64,000 bases of DNA from Vondammii sp040505895 (GTDB lineage: Bacteria > Pseudomonadota > Gammaproteobacteria > Chromatiales > Chromatiaceae): assembly GCA_040505895.1 (NCBI GenBank), contig JBEVXU010000016.1, positions 62,001 to 126,000 of the forward strand, in the 5' to 3' direction. Shown in pieces: positions 23,262 through 32,656 of this stretch. The notes beneath the pieces were generated by a model that did not search any database, was not told the origin of the DNA, and saw only the letters and a program-made list of their open reading frames with translations. A program made the translations under genes and the position numbers. Every line of letters begins with the position of its first letter. The first letter of the stretch is position 1.

Positions 23262-24554
23262 CTAAAGAAACAGCTCCTCCATATTGATGTCGAAAGCCCC
23301 TGAAGGCAGACCATGAAGAACCAAAATATCATCACCCATTTTTGAGAGATTCATATAGCGGAAAGGAGAGATGGGCTGTTTGTTTTCATCAAGCAGCAGC
23401 ATCACCGATGGTCTCAGCCTTCTCAATCCATTGATTGCAACCACAGCACCCACCTCACCCGTGTTGAGCTCCACCAAGGATCCAGTGGGATAGACACCTA
23501 CCGTCTGAATAAACTGCTCCACCAGTTCTGTCTGAAACAGGCTGCCTCTGACCTCGTAGAGTTCATTAATTGCCTCATGTGGTGACTTGGGACCCTCACT
23601 TATATAGGGGCGCCTGCTTGTCATCGCATCAAAGCTGTCGACAATGCCCGCAATACGGCCAAACAATGGAATCGCGCTATTTTCCAGCCCCTGTGGATAG
23701 CCACTGCCGTCAGACCGTTCATGGTGTGTTGCTATCATCTGTAACACATCTATCGGTAACTTCTGCTTTTCAGCAGACCCCAGAGAGGCGGTCTTGGCCA
23801 GGACCCTGATACCAAGATCAACATGGGTGTCCATCTTGTTTCTCTCATCTGGAGTAAGCGCGCCCGGTTTTGTAAGAAGATCGTGGGGAAGCATACTTTT
23901 TCCCAGATCCAGTAGCAGGCCGCCCAGGGCAAGTGACTCGATATCCCGCTCCTCCATTCCGAGGTGACGACCAAAGGTGGCGCACCATACCGAACTGCCA
24001 AGTGAGCGGGTATAGGTGTAGTCATCAAGCCGCCTGATATGAACCACCCACATCATTGCAGAGGGGTTACGAATGATGCTCTCCACCATATCCGTAACAC
24101 CCTCTTTGACGGTATCCAAATCCAGTGCCTTACCTCGCTTCAAATCGCCCAGAATCTGGTGAAAATGGTCTCCGATCTTCTCATGAACCTGCTCGGCAAC
24201 CCCAACCTCGCCTTCGAACCTGGTACTGGTCTCATAAGTAATTTTGCGCAGAGTGGCGAACTCAGCCACCTCATCACTGTTTTTCTTCTCTGCGTTGTGA
24301 AACGGATCAGGATTTCTATCCAGGACCACACTGGGAGTCTCATCAAGGATCCAGAAGCGGGGTTGAGGGGATACACCCTGCTCTACATCGACGTAGACGT
24401 AGTTACAGTATTTTCTCAGCCGCTCAATATCATCGGTATTTCTAACCACAACACCCTGAAGGTCGAATGGCGTCTTGACCCACGGTCTATCGAGCCGGGA
24501 GACAAACATCCCGGCTTCAAGACCATCAATACTGGTTTTTACCTCTTTTTTCAT
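23262..24554 (-). CDS. HD-GYP family protein with DUF3391 domain; two metal-ligand positions substituted
   Basis: The 430-aa protein begins with DUF3391 (KTSIDGLEAGMFVSRLDRPW...YVYVDVEQG, residues ~5-130). An HD-GYP domain spans ~150-360: THHERSDGSGYPQG (276-289) is the family signature. However, the HD dyad reads LD (GGLLLDLGKSMLP, residues 215-216), and the usual YTYxHS motif reads YTYTRS with Arg at 183. Two of the expected metal-binding His are therefore missing, and c-di-GMP hydrolysis is doubtful. A c-di-GMP-binding or scaffold role is possible. A C-terminal ~80-residue tail carries YPTGSLVELNTGEVGAVV, also present in DUF3391 relatives. It is divergent from glgP and ends near a palindromic repeat. 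Confidence 0.88.
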   Translation of the reverse strand: MKKEVKTSIDGLEAGMFVSRLDRPWVKTPFDLQGVVVRNTDDIERLRKYCNYVYVDVEQGVSPQPRFWILDETPSVVLDRNPDPFHNAEKKNSDEVAEFATLRKITYETSTRFEGEVGVAEQVHEKIGDHFHQILGDLKRGKALDLDTVKEGVTDMVESIIRNPSAMMWVVHIRRLDDYTYTRSLGSSVWCATFGRHLGMEERDIESLALGGLLLDLGKSMLPHDLLTKPGALTPDERNKMDTHVDLGIRVLAKTASLGSAEKQKLPIDVLQMIATHHERSDGSGYPQGLENSAIPLFGRIAGIVDSFDAMTSRRPYISEGPKSPHEAINELYEVRGSLFQTELVEQFIQTVGVYPTGSLVELNTGEVGAVVAINGLRRLRPSVMLLLDENKQPISPFRYMNLSKMGDDILVLHGLPSGAFDINMEELFL

Positions 24555-24741
24555 AAAGCGGTAACTGTCGATATCCTATCGTCCCCTGTCTGAAGTGTAG
24601 TAGAAATTGAACATTTGGCAGAGGTGACAGCCTTAGATTATTGTAGACTCGCCCAGCCACTTATTTTTAACTAGAATCTGATATAACCCCATATTAGGGT
24701 GGAAACCAGTCTCCATTTGGACAAAACAGCGAGAGTAAAGC

Positions 24742-27219
24742 ATGAGCGAGAGCCCCCTTACCCCCCCTCTCAAGCACGATTACGAGGGACAGGATGTTGC
24801 GTCGATCAAACATGGTCTCGCCAACAGAATGACCTATACGGTAGGCAAGGACGACTATACAGCCACTGATCGTGACTGGTATCTGGCCATCGCCTATGTT
24901 GTTCGGGATCGGCTGATAGATCGCTGGATGGAGACCATGCGCAGCTACTACAAACAGGATGCCAAGCGGGTCTACTACCTCTCACTGGAGTTCCTTATTG
25001 GGCGTACTCTGCGCAACAGTCTACTCAACCTCGACTTTCTCGAAGAGGCGAAGCAGGCACTCAATGAAATCGGCTGTAATCTGGAGACCTTGGAAGAATT
25101 GGAACTTGATGCCGCCTTGGGAAACGGTGGCCTTGGCCGGCTTGCCGCCTGCTTTCTCGACTCCATGGCCACGCTACAACTGCCCGGCTATGGCTATGGT
25201 ATCCGCTATGAATATGGCATGTTCCGACAGAAGATCGAAGACGGCTGTCAGGTAGAACACCCTGACAACTGGCTGCGCTACGCCAACCCCTGGGAATTTC
25301 ACCGCCCGGAGGTACTCTATCCGGTTCAGTTCCATGGCCGCGTGGTTCAGTATCCCAGTGACGATGGCAGCATGCACCACCACTGGATTGATACCGATGA
25401 CGTAATGGCGATGGCCTACGACACTCCGACACCGGGTTACAACAATGCCAACGTCAACAACCTGCGCCTCTGGTCAGCCAAGGCGAGCCGGGATTTCAAC
25501 CTGCAGCTGTTCAATGAGGGGGATTACATTAAGGCGGTAGAGGAGAAGAACGAGTCCGAAAACCTCTCCAAGGTACTCTATCCCAACGACACCACAGTGA
25601 TGGGGCGTCAGCTGCGCCTCAAGCAGCAGTACTTCTTTGTCAGCGCCTCCTTGCAGGACATACTCTTTCGTTTTCTCAAACTTCATGACGATTTAACCGA
25701 ACTGCCGGACAAGGTGGCGATTCAGCTCAACGATACCCACCCTGCCATCGCCATCCCGGAACTGATGCGTATCCTCCTCGATGTTCACCACCTCGATTGG
25801 CAGCAGGCATGGGGAGTTACCACCGACACCTTTGCCTACACCAATCACACCCTGCTCCCGGAGGCGCTGGAGAGATGGTCTGTGAAGCTGTTCGAGGAGA
25901 TCCTGCCCCGTCACCTGCAAATCATCTATGAGATCAACCAGCGCTTCCTTAACGAGGTGATGCACAAACATCCGGGTGATGGTGGTCTGTTACGTCGCAT
26001 GTCGATCATTGACGAGGCAGGCGAGCGCACTATCCGTATGGCCCACCTCGCCATCGTCGGCAGCCATAAGGTCAACGGCGTTGCCGCCCTCCACACCAAG
26101 CTACTACGTAAGAACCTGTTCCCCGACTTCGATAGCTTCTATCCGGACAAGTTCATCAACATTACCAACGGTATCACCCCCCGTCTGTGGCTTAATCAGT
26201 CGAATCCGGCCCTGGCCAAGTTGATCTGCAAAACGCTTAAGCCGGGAGTTATGACACAACTGCACAAACTGGAGAAATTGGAAAAATATGCCGATGATGA
26301 GCCGTTTCTCACCGCATTTCACCAGGTAAAACGAGATAACAAGCGACGGCTCAGCCAACTTATCAAGAGCCGTCTCGGCATACAGGTGAATGAGGAGTCG
26401 CTGTTCGACGTTCAGATCAAGCGAATCCATGAGTATAAGCGGCAACTTCTCAACCTGCTCCACTGCATTACCCTTTATAACCGCATCCGTCATCGCCGGG
26501 TCAGTGACCCGCTTCCCCGCACCGTTATCTTTGCCGGTAAAGCCGCCCCCGGCTACACCATCGCCAAGCTGATCATCAAGTTGATCAATGACGTTGCCGA
26601 TATCATTAACAACGATCCCGTGGTGGAAGATTGTTTAAAGATTGTCTTTGTCCCCAACTATGATGTTACCACCGCCACCGACATCATCCCCGCCGCCGAC
26701 CTTTCCCAGCAGATATCCACAGCCGGAACCGAGGCGTCCGGCACCGGCAATATGAAGCTGGCACTCAATGGGGCTCTCACCATCGGCACACTCGACGGTG
26801 CCAACATCGAGATCCGCGAAGAGGTAGGAGAGGACAACTTCTTCCTCTTCGGACATACAGTGAAAGAGTTGAAAAAGATACGCGCCGAAGGGTATCAGCC
26901 ACGCACTTACTACCAGTCGGATGAAGAGCTGAGAGAGGTGATTGATATGATCGGCGGCGGTTATTTTTCACCCAACGAAAAAGACCGATATCAACCTATT
27001 GTCGAAAAGCTGCTGAGGTCAGATCGCTACATGCTTCTGGCTGACTACCGTGCTTACATTGACTGCCAAAGGCGGGTGGAGGAGCTCTATCGCGACCCCT
27101 GCGCATGGAACCGCAAAGCACTACTCAATGTTGCTCACATGGGGAAATTCTCATCCGACCGTACCATCGGTGAGTACGCGAAAAAGATCTGGGGGGTGAA
27201 GCCGGTCAAGCAGAAATAA
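24742..27219 (+). CDS. glgP: Glycogen/alpha-glucan phosphorylase
   Basis: The 825-aa length is that of bacterial glycogen phosphorylase, which releases glucose 1-phosphate from alpha-1,4-glucans using phosphate and PLP in the cytoplasm. Visible signatures are YYLSLEFLIGRTLRNSL, ALGNGGLGRLAACFLDSMAT, LNDTHPAIAIPELMRIL, TNHTLLPEALERW, NITNGITPRLWL, RIHEYKRQLLN and the PLP-lysine motif EASGTGNMKLALNGAL (Lys at residue 672). The start has GAGAG upstream. The gene stands alone, without glgA/B/C neighbours, and is divergent from the HD-GYP gene. Confidence 0.96.
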   Translation: MSESPLTPPLKHDYEGQDVASIKHGLANRMTYTVGKDDYTATDRDWYLAIAYVVRDRLIDRWMETMRSYYKQDAKRVYYLSLEFLIGRTLRNSLLNLDFLEEAKQALNEIGCNLETLEELELDAALGNGGLGRLAACFLDSMATLQLPGYGYGIRYEYGMFRQKIEDGCQVEHPDNWLRYANPWEFHRPEVLYPVQFHGRVVQYPSDDGSMHHHWIDTDDVMAMAYDTPTPGYNNANVNNLRLWSAKASRDFNLQLFNEGDYIKAVEEKNESENLSKVLYPNDTTVMGRQLRLKQQYFFVSASLQDILFRFLKLHDDLTELPDKVAIQLNDTHPAIAIPELMRILLDVHHLDWQQAWGVTTDTFAYTNHTLLPEALERWSVKLFEEILPRHLQIIYEINQRFLNEVMHKHPGDGGLLRRMSIIDEAGERTIRMAHLAIVGSHKVNGVAALHTKLLRKNLFPDFDSFYPDKFINITNGITPRLWLNQSNPALAKLICKTLKPGVMTQLHKLEKLEKYADDEPFLTAFHQVKRDNKRRLSQLIKSRLGIQVNEESLFDVQIKRIHEYKRQLLNLLHCITLYNRIRHRRVSDPLPRTVIFAGKAAPGYTIAKLIIKLINDVADIINNDPVVEDCLKIVFVPNYDVTTATDIIPAADLSQQISTAGTEASGTGNMKLALNGALTIGTLDGANIEIREEVGEDNFFLFGHTVKELKKIRAEGYQPRTYYQSDEELREVIDMIGGGYFSPNEKDRYQPIVEKLLRSDRYMLLADYRAYIDCQRRVEELYRDPCAWNRKALLNVAHMGKFSSDRTIGEYAKKIWGVKPVKQK

Positions 27220-27314
27220 CAGTCCGCCATGCCCCTTGTAGGAGCAGCCTCCCGGAGTGTGATCGAGTACTTTTCGCGCTTTGAAAAAACCCTATGCTCA
27301 TAACATTGGAAGCT

Positions 27315-27504
27315 GTATCTATTCAGCTACAAAGACTGGGATTGTTGATCACATTTACGGGGCCGGTTGTAGGAGCGCTTTTTCAATGCGCGATGAACGG
27401 TTGCAGCGGGGTGTCGGCTCCATCGCGGTCCGAGAAACCACTCCTACAGGGAGTGTGCAGTAAGCTGTGATCATACATCCTGGCATTTGCAGCTGAATAG
27501 TTAC
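27315..27504. repeat. Palindromic element with TAACTATTCAGC termini, copy E (190 bp)
   Basis: The left end GTATCTATTCAGCTACAAA and the right end (read on the other strand) GTAACTATTCAGCTGCAAA match at 17 of 19 positions; a further TTGATCACA/TGTGATCAT pair extends the inverted repeat. Inside is a BIME-like pair (TGTAGGAGCG near 27368 and CACTCCTACA near 27450). It lies between the convergent ends of glgP and the class V enzyme gene. A second element with the same termini is at 32657-32798. Confidence 0.72.
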
Positions 27505-27516
27505 TTACTGGAAGCT

Positions 27517-29250
27517 TCACGATTTCAGCATGCTCTCTCTGGGCAGCTGGAAAAACTGCAGCTCCCCCTCCTCCCCGCCCAGCTGGACAGACTCATCCGA
27601 ATGTTCCGCTTTGAAAAGCTGTGCTAATTCCCCCGCCCATTCAAGATTCTCTTGATAGTGAGCGGCACGGCTACTTTCTGATTCAGATTCGGGTATAACT
27701 GCAGTGGCCTGCAGCGCATCGACAAGTGAGAGTACAGGCTCATCGCCCTGCCACTCTTTGTGTTGCCATGCACCACTGTCATGTTCAAAGCGGTACTGTT
27801 CCAGAAACAGGTGGCCATAGGATCCCACAAAATCTACAGCATCAAGAATATACTCCACTTCCAGCCTGTCGAAGGTGTAGTGGAATCCAAGTCGGCACCA
27901 GCCAGGCTTGATACCGCAGTGCCCCTCGGCGATCACTGCCCTGAACTCACTTGCCTGCTCATCGTTGATGCCAAGGAGTTGATGACCATAAGGCCCGGCG
28001 CAGGAGCAACCTGCCCGGGTCTGAATACCGAATAGATCATTGAGTAGGGTGGTGACAAAGCGCGGATGGAGATAACCACCACTGCTGCCAAGGACATTGA
28101 AGGAGATAATACCAATCCGGCGATGTGGATCTGGATTACCAAGAATCTCAATATGCGGATGACTCTCCCAGCGCTGCATCGCCTGCCGGGTCATCTCCAG
28201 CTCTCTGGCTTCAATCAGACCGACACCCACCGCCTCCTTCACTTCAAAGGCCAGGGCCGCCTTGATAGTCTGCAGTATGCCTGGGGTACCTGCACTCTCC
28301 CGCGTTTCGATATTTTCAACAAAATCATGGCCTTCCGGCCCCACATAATCCACCGTACCACCACCTGCAATACTGGGAGGTAGTTCACTGTGATAGCAGC
28401 GGCTGTTGAAGAGCAGTACTCCACTACTGCCGGGGCCACCCAGAAATTTGTGGGGGGATATAAAAACAGCGTCCAGAGAGGCGTCTCCCGCCTCATCTGC
28501 CGGTGGATTCATATCGATCTCAACATAGGGGGCACAGGCGGCATAATCAAAAAATGCCAAGGCATTATAACGATGCAGAAGACGGGCAATCTTACTCACC
28601 GGTGAGCGCATGCCGGTTACATTGGATGCGGCTGAGAAAGAGCCGATACGCAGTCGTCCCTGATACGCAGGATCATTCAGAAGAGCCTCAAGATGAGTCA
28701 GATCTATACTGCCGTCTGCTGCAAGCCCTACCTCTCTCACAGTCGCCAAACTCTCCCGCCAGGAGATCTCATTGGAGTGGTGTTCATAGGGGCCGACAAA
28801 TACTACCGGTTGATGCGCCTGACAGTAACTGTCAAAAGCCTCAGCCTGATCAGGCCCGGCGAAGCCCCGCAGCAGGGCATTCAACATTACACGACTGGGA
28901 GCGGGGTGTTTTACCCCCACCAGCTGCTGCATGCGGTCAATAGCGGCGGTGGCGCCGTGGCCACAGACAATCAGCCGACCGGCCGATCCCGCATTGACCG
29001 ACTTTTTGATCCTCTGCTCCGCCAGGTGGAGCATTTGAGTGGTGAAGCGACCGCTGCTGTCATCCTCAGTATGGCTGTTGGCGTAGCGCTGCTGCAACTG
29101 CTTGAGATAATCCTCGATGAAGTGCAACCCCCGCCCGGAGGCAGTGTAATCAGCATAGACCATCATCCGTTCGCCAAAGGGAGTGGTAAAACGGTTGTCG
29201 ATACCGATGGTCTGTTTGCGCAGCAATTCCGGCGTCAAGTTAGTTAGCAT
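27517..29250 (-). CDS. Class V PLP-dependent aminotransferase / cysteine desulfurase-like protein
   Basis: The 577-aa enzyme has the class V aminotransferase fold. VYADYTASGRGL opens the domain, GPYEHHSNEISWRE is the substrate loop, and FFDYAACAPYVEIDM carries the PLP-binding Asp. SPHKFLGGPGSSGVLLF contains the PLP Lys (residue 268). RAGCSCAGPYGH (about 411-422) has a Cys pair where cysteine desulfurases carry the persulfide Cys. The family includes SufS, CsdA and proteins of unknown substrate. A ~110-residue C-terminal extension rich in Glu and Ser follows the domain, longer than in SufS (~410 aa). No suf/isc partner genes lie nearby, so the substrate is uncertain. It is 170 bases downstream of the ppsR gene on the same strand. 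Confidence 0.85.
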   Translation of the reverse strand: MLTNLTPELLRKQTIGIDNRFTTPFGERMMVYADYTASGRGLHFIEDYLKQLQQRYANSHTEDDSSGRFTTQMLHLAEQRIKKSVNAGSAGRLIVCGHGATAAIDRMQQLVGVKHPAPSRVMLNALLRGFAGPDQAEAFDSYCQAHQPVVFVGPYEHHSNEISWRESLATVREVGLAADGSIDLTHLEALLNDPAYQGRLRIGSFSAASNVTGMRSPVSKIARLLHRYNALAFFDYAACAPYVEIDMNPPADEAGDASLDAVFISPHKFLGGPGSSGVLLFNSRCYHSELPPSIAGGGTVDYVGPEGHDFVENIETRESAGTPGILQTIKAALAFEVKEAVGVGLIEARELEMTRQAMQRWESHPHIEILGNPDPHRRIGIISFNVLGSSGGYLHPRFVTTLLNDLFGIQTRAGCSCAGPYGHQLLGINDEQASEFRAVIAEGHCGIKPGWCRLGFHYTFDRLEVEYILDAVDFVGSYGHLFLEQYRFEHDSGAWQHKEWQGDEPVLSLVDALQATAVIPESESESSRAAHYQENLEWAGELAQLFKAEHSDESVQLGGEEGELQFFQLPRESMLKS

Positions 29251-29294
29251 ACTGATTATCCTTGCGGGCTATATATTTTACAGCCCAATGTAGA

Positions 29295-29330
29295 CCGCCC
29301 CTGTCCGGATCAATCCGGTATCAGGGGCGG
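29295..29330 (-). terminator. Strong hairpin between ppsR and the class V enzyme gene
   Basis: CCGCCCCTG pairs with CAGGGGCGG, with an inner CCGGAT/ATCCGG stem. The structure lies downstream of ppsR and 45 bases before the next start codon on the same strand. It is GC-rich but no clear T-run follows, so it may be a Rho-independent terminator of weak type, an mRNA stabiliser or an attenuator. Confidence 0.45.
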
Positions 29331-29421
29331 CTCAGGAGTCTCCAAGAGAAGACTCTAACTAAGAGTATTGCTCAGAAATTCCAGCTGTCAATAGAACGGT
29401 AAGGGAAAGAGATTCTAACCG

Positions 29422-30240
29422 TCAACTGACATTTGATTGAATCTTTTTAACGATTCTTGAGGAAACCTCCTCAATAGAGTGGCTGGTGGTGTCGAAAACC
29501 CGAAGCTTGTGGCGTTTGAACAGCCGCTGAGCCTGCTTCACTTCGGAGTAACACCGTGCCAGTGAGGCATAAGGACTACCGGGTCTTCGCTCCTCACGGA
29601 TCCGATTGAGCCTTGTAGGATCAATAGTCAACGCCACCAGTTTTTCTTTATTCTTGAGAAGAACATCAGAAAACTCATCCACCTCGAAATCCTCCTCGGT
29701 GAGTGGGTAGTTGGCTGCCCTGAGGCCGAAGTGCATCGCCAGATAGAGACAGGTAGGTGTCTTCCCCGTGCGAGACACTCCTACCAGAATGACATCCGCC
29801 TGGTCATACTTGTCAAGGCGGGCGCCATCATCATTGACCATCGCAAAGTTGATAATACGCATGCGATCCTCGTAGGTCTCACCACTTTCCATGCAGTGGC
29901 TCAGGCCGCTCTTACCTGAAGGTTCTACACCAAGCTCTTCACTCAGGGGGCTGATAAATGTATCAAACAGCTCGATATAGCGGCAGTTCGACTGTTCAAG
30001 GATATGCCTTACCACAGGCTCTGCCATAGTGGCAAAAACAATCGGGCGGGTACCTTCCGATACTGTCAGTTGCTCAAACTGCTCCGTCAACCTATAAGCC
30101 TTCTCTTCAGTAGAGATAAACGGCATATAGATAACACGGAACTCAACCCCCCCCTCAAACTGTGAGAGTAGACTATGCCCCAATGTTTCTGCTGTAATAC
30201 CCGTGCTTTCTGAGACAAAGAAGACGGTTCGCTTAATCAT
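29422..30240 (-). CDS. ppsR: Pyruvate, water dikinase (PEP synthase) regulatory protein
   Basis: The 272-aa protein matches the PSRP/YdiA family. These bifunctional enzymes inactivate PEP synthase by ADP-dependent phosphorylation and reactivate it by Pi-dependent phosphorolysis. Visible signatures are FFVSESTGITAETLGHSLL at the N-terminus, GLSHCMESGETYEDRMRIINFAM and the P-loop GVSRTGKTPTCLYLAMHFG (~153-171) followed by AANYPL. The family's usual end EVSSRI is present. PEP synthase itself, commonly the divergent neighbour in gammaproteobacteria, is not in this position. The divergent gene encodes a small exported Hsp20-like protein instead. Confidence 0.95.
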   Translation of the reverse strand: MIKRTVFFVSESTGITAETLGHSLLSQFEGGVEFRVIYMPFISTEEKAYRLTEQFEQLTVSEGTRPIVFATMAEPVVRHILEQSNCRYIELFDTFISPLSEELGVEPSGKSGLSHCMESGETYEDRMRIINFAMVNDDGARLDKYDQADVILVGVSRTGKTPTCLYLAMHFGLRAANYPLTEEDFEVDEFSDVLLKNKEKLVALTIDPTRLNRIREERRPGSPYASLARCYSEVKQAQRLFKRHKLRVFDTTSHSIEEVSSRIVKKIQSNVS

Positions 30241-30361
30241 TACCGGCCCTGTTGGGTGCTTAATATGGAACGGTGATTATGAGTGTGGCTTGAAAAAAGA
30301 TCTATAGTTGACTTACCACTTGCAACTAAGAAAATCTAGCAATAGAGGCGGGAGAGAGATA

Positions 30362-30796
30362 ATGAAGCTTAAAATAGCACTTTTTTCAGCACTACCCCTT
30401 CTACTGATGGCGGCCCCTTCAGATGCCGCCCCCCCCTGGAGCCAAGGCTATACGGGCTCGGGTTCCAGTCATAATTTCCAGCACCACAGCGCCAGCCACA
30501 TCCAAATACGAAATTATAATGTTCCCGGCGGCTATCAAGTACATATCACTGTCAGTGGCCGGTCTCCCGACAGTATCCACATATCTGTCCAGCCGGGACA
30601 GCTGATAATCCAAGAGAGTAGTTCTAATGAAGAACGTCACCATAATCAAGGTGGTAGAGGCTACTTCCACAGCTGGAGCAGTATGAGTCGGCGCATACCT
30701 CTACCCAGGGATGCCGATATTGAGGGCATGACACGCCAGAATAGTGAGGGAACCGTCACGTTGACAATCCCCCGGCACCAATTTAGGCGCTGGTAG
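30362..30796 (+). CDS. Exported small heat-shock (Hsp20/alpha-crystallin) domain protein
   Basis: The ATG at 30362 follows GGGAGAGAG and opens a signal peptide (MKLKIALFSALPLLLMAAPSDAAP); an upstream in-frame extension lacks both. The 144-aa protein continues with a Gly/Ser/His-rich linker. An alpha-crystallin-like domain follows: GYQVHITVSGRSPDSIHISVQ, QLIIQES, then RRIPLPRDADIEGMTRQN and SEGTVTLTIPR. Typical Hsp20 proteins are cytoplasmic; this one should act in the periplasm or outside. The terminal IxI motif is replaced by HQFRRW. Divergent from ppsR. Confidence 0.75.
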   Translation: MKLKIALFSALPLLLMAAPSDAAPPWSQGYTGSGSSHNFQHHSASHIQIRNYNVPGGYQVHITVSGRSPDSIHISVQPGQLIIQESSSNEERHHNQGGRGYFHSWSSMSRRIPLPRDADIEGMTRQNSEGTVTLTIPRHQFRRW

Positions 30797-30957
30797 GACC
30801 AGCTTATCTCATCCCGGCGTGTCCGGTATCCAGAAAATTCAACGTCTTACTGGATTCCATTGCAGAATATGTAAACGGTGCATCCTTGCACCAGTAAGAT
30901 CGTCTGTACCTGAATGGCATGCCCCGAAAAAGGACGAGATACCTGTACAGCCTCGAG

Positions 30958-32397
30958 TTAGGAGTTACCGCCCAACAGCGAGGGGCGCTCCCGGCGACTC
31001 CCCGATGAGGCGCTTTTACGTTGGGGATTGGACCTCGGCTTGGTCGTACGGTTTCCTGTGGGTCTTTTCACGCCACCCCCCGGTCTACCGGCAGCGCCAC
31101 CTTCGTTCGTCCGGTGATTACCGTCGGCCTCTTTACGACCGGTTGACTGCGGTGAACGACCTCTTCCGCCACCGACCTTGGCTCTTTTTGGACGTTGATG
31201 ATCGCCACGGCTGGAGTTTCTTCCTCCCCTACCGTTCTGAATCGGTTCTGCCTTGATGCTGGGATCAGGCTTATAATCATCGAAAACCACTTTTGGAATA
31301 CTCCGTTTCAGCAGTCGCTCGATATCCCGCAATAACTTCTCTTCATCGACACAGACCAGTGAGATCGCCTCACCCTCGTTACCGGCCCGGCCGGTGCGGC
31401 CGATACGGTGCACATAATCTTCCGACACATTGGGCAGTTCATAATTGACCACATGGGGAAGCTGGTCGATATCGAGGCCACGGGCGGCAATATCTGTCGC
31501 CACCAGTATCCGCACATCGCCATTTTTGAAACCGGCCAGCGCCCGGGTGCGTGCGCCCTGGCTCTTATTGCCGTGGATCGCGGAAGCACTAAGACCATCT
31601 TTTTCCAACTGCTGGGCAAGACGGTTAGCGCCATGTTTTGTACGGGTAAACACCAGCACCTGGCGCCAGTTGTTTGAGCCGATAAGAAATGAGAGCAGTT
31701 CCCGTTTGCGTGCCTTATCAACCGGGTGAACCACCTGACTGACCGTCTCGGCAGCAAGATTACGCCGCACCACTTCGATCATCACCGGTGACTTGAGAAG
31801 ACCCTTAGTCAGCCGCTTGATCTCTTCCGAATAGGTGGCGGAGAAGAGCAGGTTCTGGCGATCTTTCGGCAGCAAGGCGAGAATCTTGCGGATGTCGTGG
31901 ATAAAACCCATATCCAACATCCGGTCGGCCTCATCGAGCACCAAAAATTCCACATGGGAGAGATTCAGGGTTTTCTGCTGGACATGGTCAAGAAGTCGAC
32001 CCGGTGTCGCCACCACGATATCCACCCCCCGACGCAGCCGCTCAATCTGCGGGTTGATCTTGACGCCACCGAAGATCACCGTCGATTTCAGCGGCAGATG
32101 TTTACCGTAGGTGACGATGCTCTCTTCCACCTGAGCGGCCAATTCCCGCGTCGGTGTCAGCACCAAAGCCCTGACTGGGCGACCACCCTTGCCTTGGGCG
32201 TGGCTGTTCATCAGCTGCAATAGCGGCAGGGTGAAAGCGGCGGTTTTACCTGTGCCGGTCTGGGCGCCAGCGAGAATATCCCGCCCTTCGAGAATGACGG
32301 GGATTGCCTGACTCTGTACAGGGGTGGGTTCACTGTAGCCCTGATCGGCAACAGCACGCAGCAATTCGGCCGAGAGGCCGAGGGTATCAAATGACAT
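30958..32397 (-). CDS. rhlE: DEAD-box ATP-dependent RNA helicase RhlE
   Basis: The 479-aa protein opens with the Q motif (FDTLGLSAELLRAVADQGYSEPTPVQSQAIP). It then has Walker A AQTGTGKTAAFTLPLL, PTRELAAQV, DEAD (LVLDEADRMLDMGF), SAT, TDIAARGLDIDQLPHVVNYE and HRIGRTGRAG. The C-terminal ~100 residues are Arg/Gly/Lys-rich and disordered, as in RhlE. RhlE acts in ribosome assembly and RNA turnover. It is the only gene on its transcript as far as can be seen. Confidence 0.93.
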   Translation of the reverse strand: MSFDTLGLSAELLRAVADQGYSEPTPVQSQAIPVILEGRDILAGAQTGTGKTAAFTLPLLQLMNSHAQGKGGRPVRALVLTPTRELAAQVEESIVTYGKHLPLKSTVIFGGVKINPQIERLRRGVDIVVATPGRLLDHVQQKTLNLSHVEFLVLDEADRMLDMGFIHDIRKILALLPKDRQNLLFSATYSEEIKRLTKGLLKSPVMIEVVRRNLAAETVSQVVHPVDKARKRELLSFLIGSNNWRQVLVFTRTKHGANRLAQQLEKDGLSASAIHGNKSQGARTRALAGFKNGDVRILVATDIAARGLDIDQLPHVVNYELPNVSEDYVHRIGRTGRAGNEGEAISLVCVDEEKLLRDIERLLKRSIPKVVFDDYKPDPSIKAEPIQNGRGGRNSSRGDHQRPKRAKVGGGRGRSPQSTGRKEADGNHRTNEGGAAGRPGGGVKRPTGNRTTKPRSNPQRKSASSGSRRERPSLLGGNS

Positions 32398-32656
32398 GGT
32401 TGAATTATGACTCTTGAAGGTCTGCCATGCCCATGGATCAACTCCAGGGCCGGTCCAGGCAGATCAGACTTGAAAATTGCCGAAATGGCATCGGGCGCAG
32501 ACCGGAAGCGCACCCGAGAAGGCGCGCACTATAACAGAGTCGGCGGGCATAGTAACCCACTGAATCAATGATTATTTCAAATCCGTTCCATACCCGGATG
32601 GCGCTGACTTAGGAACACAGAGGCCCCAGAGAACCACAGAGTACGCAGAGAAAAAG

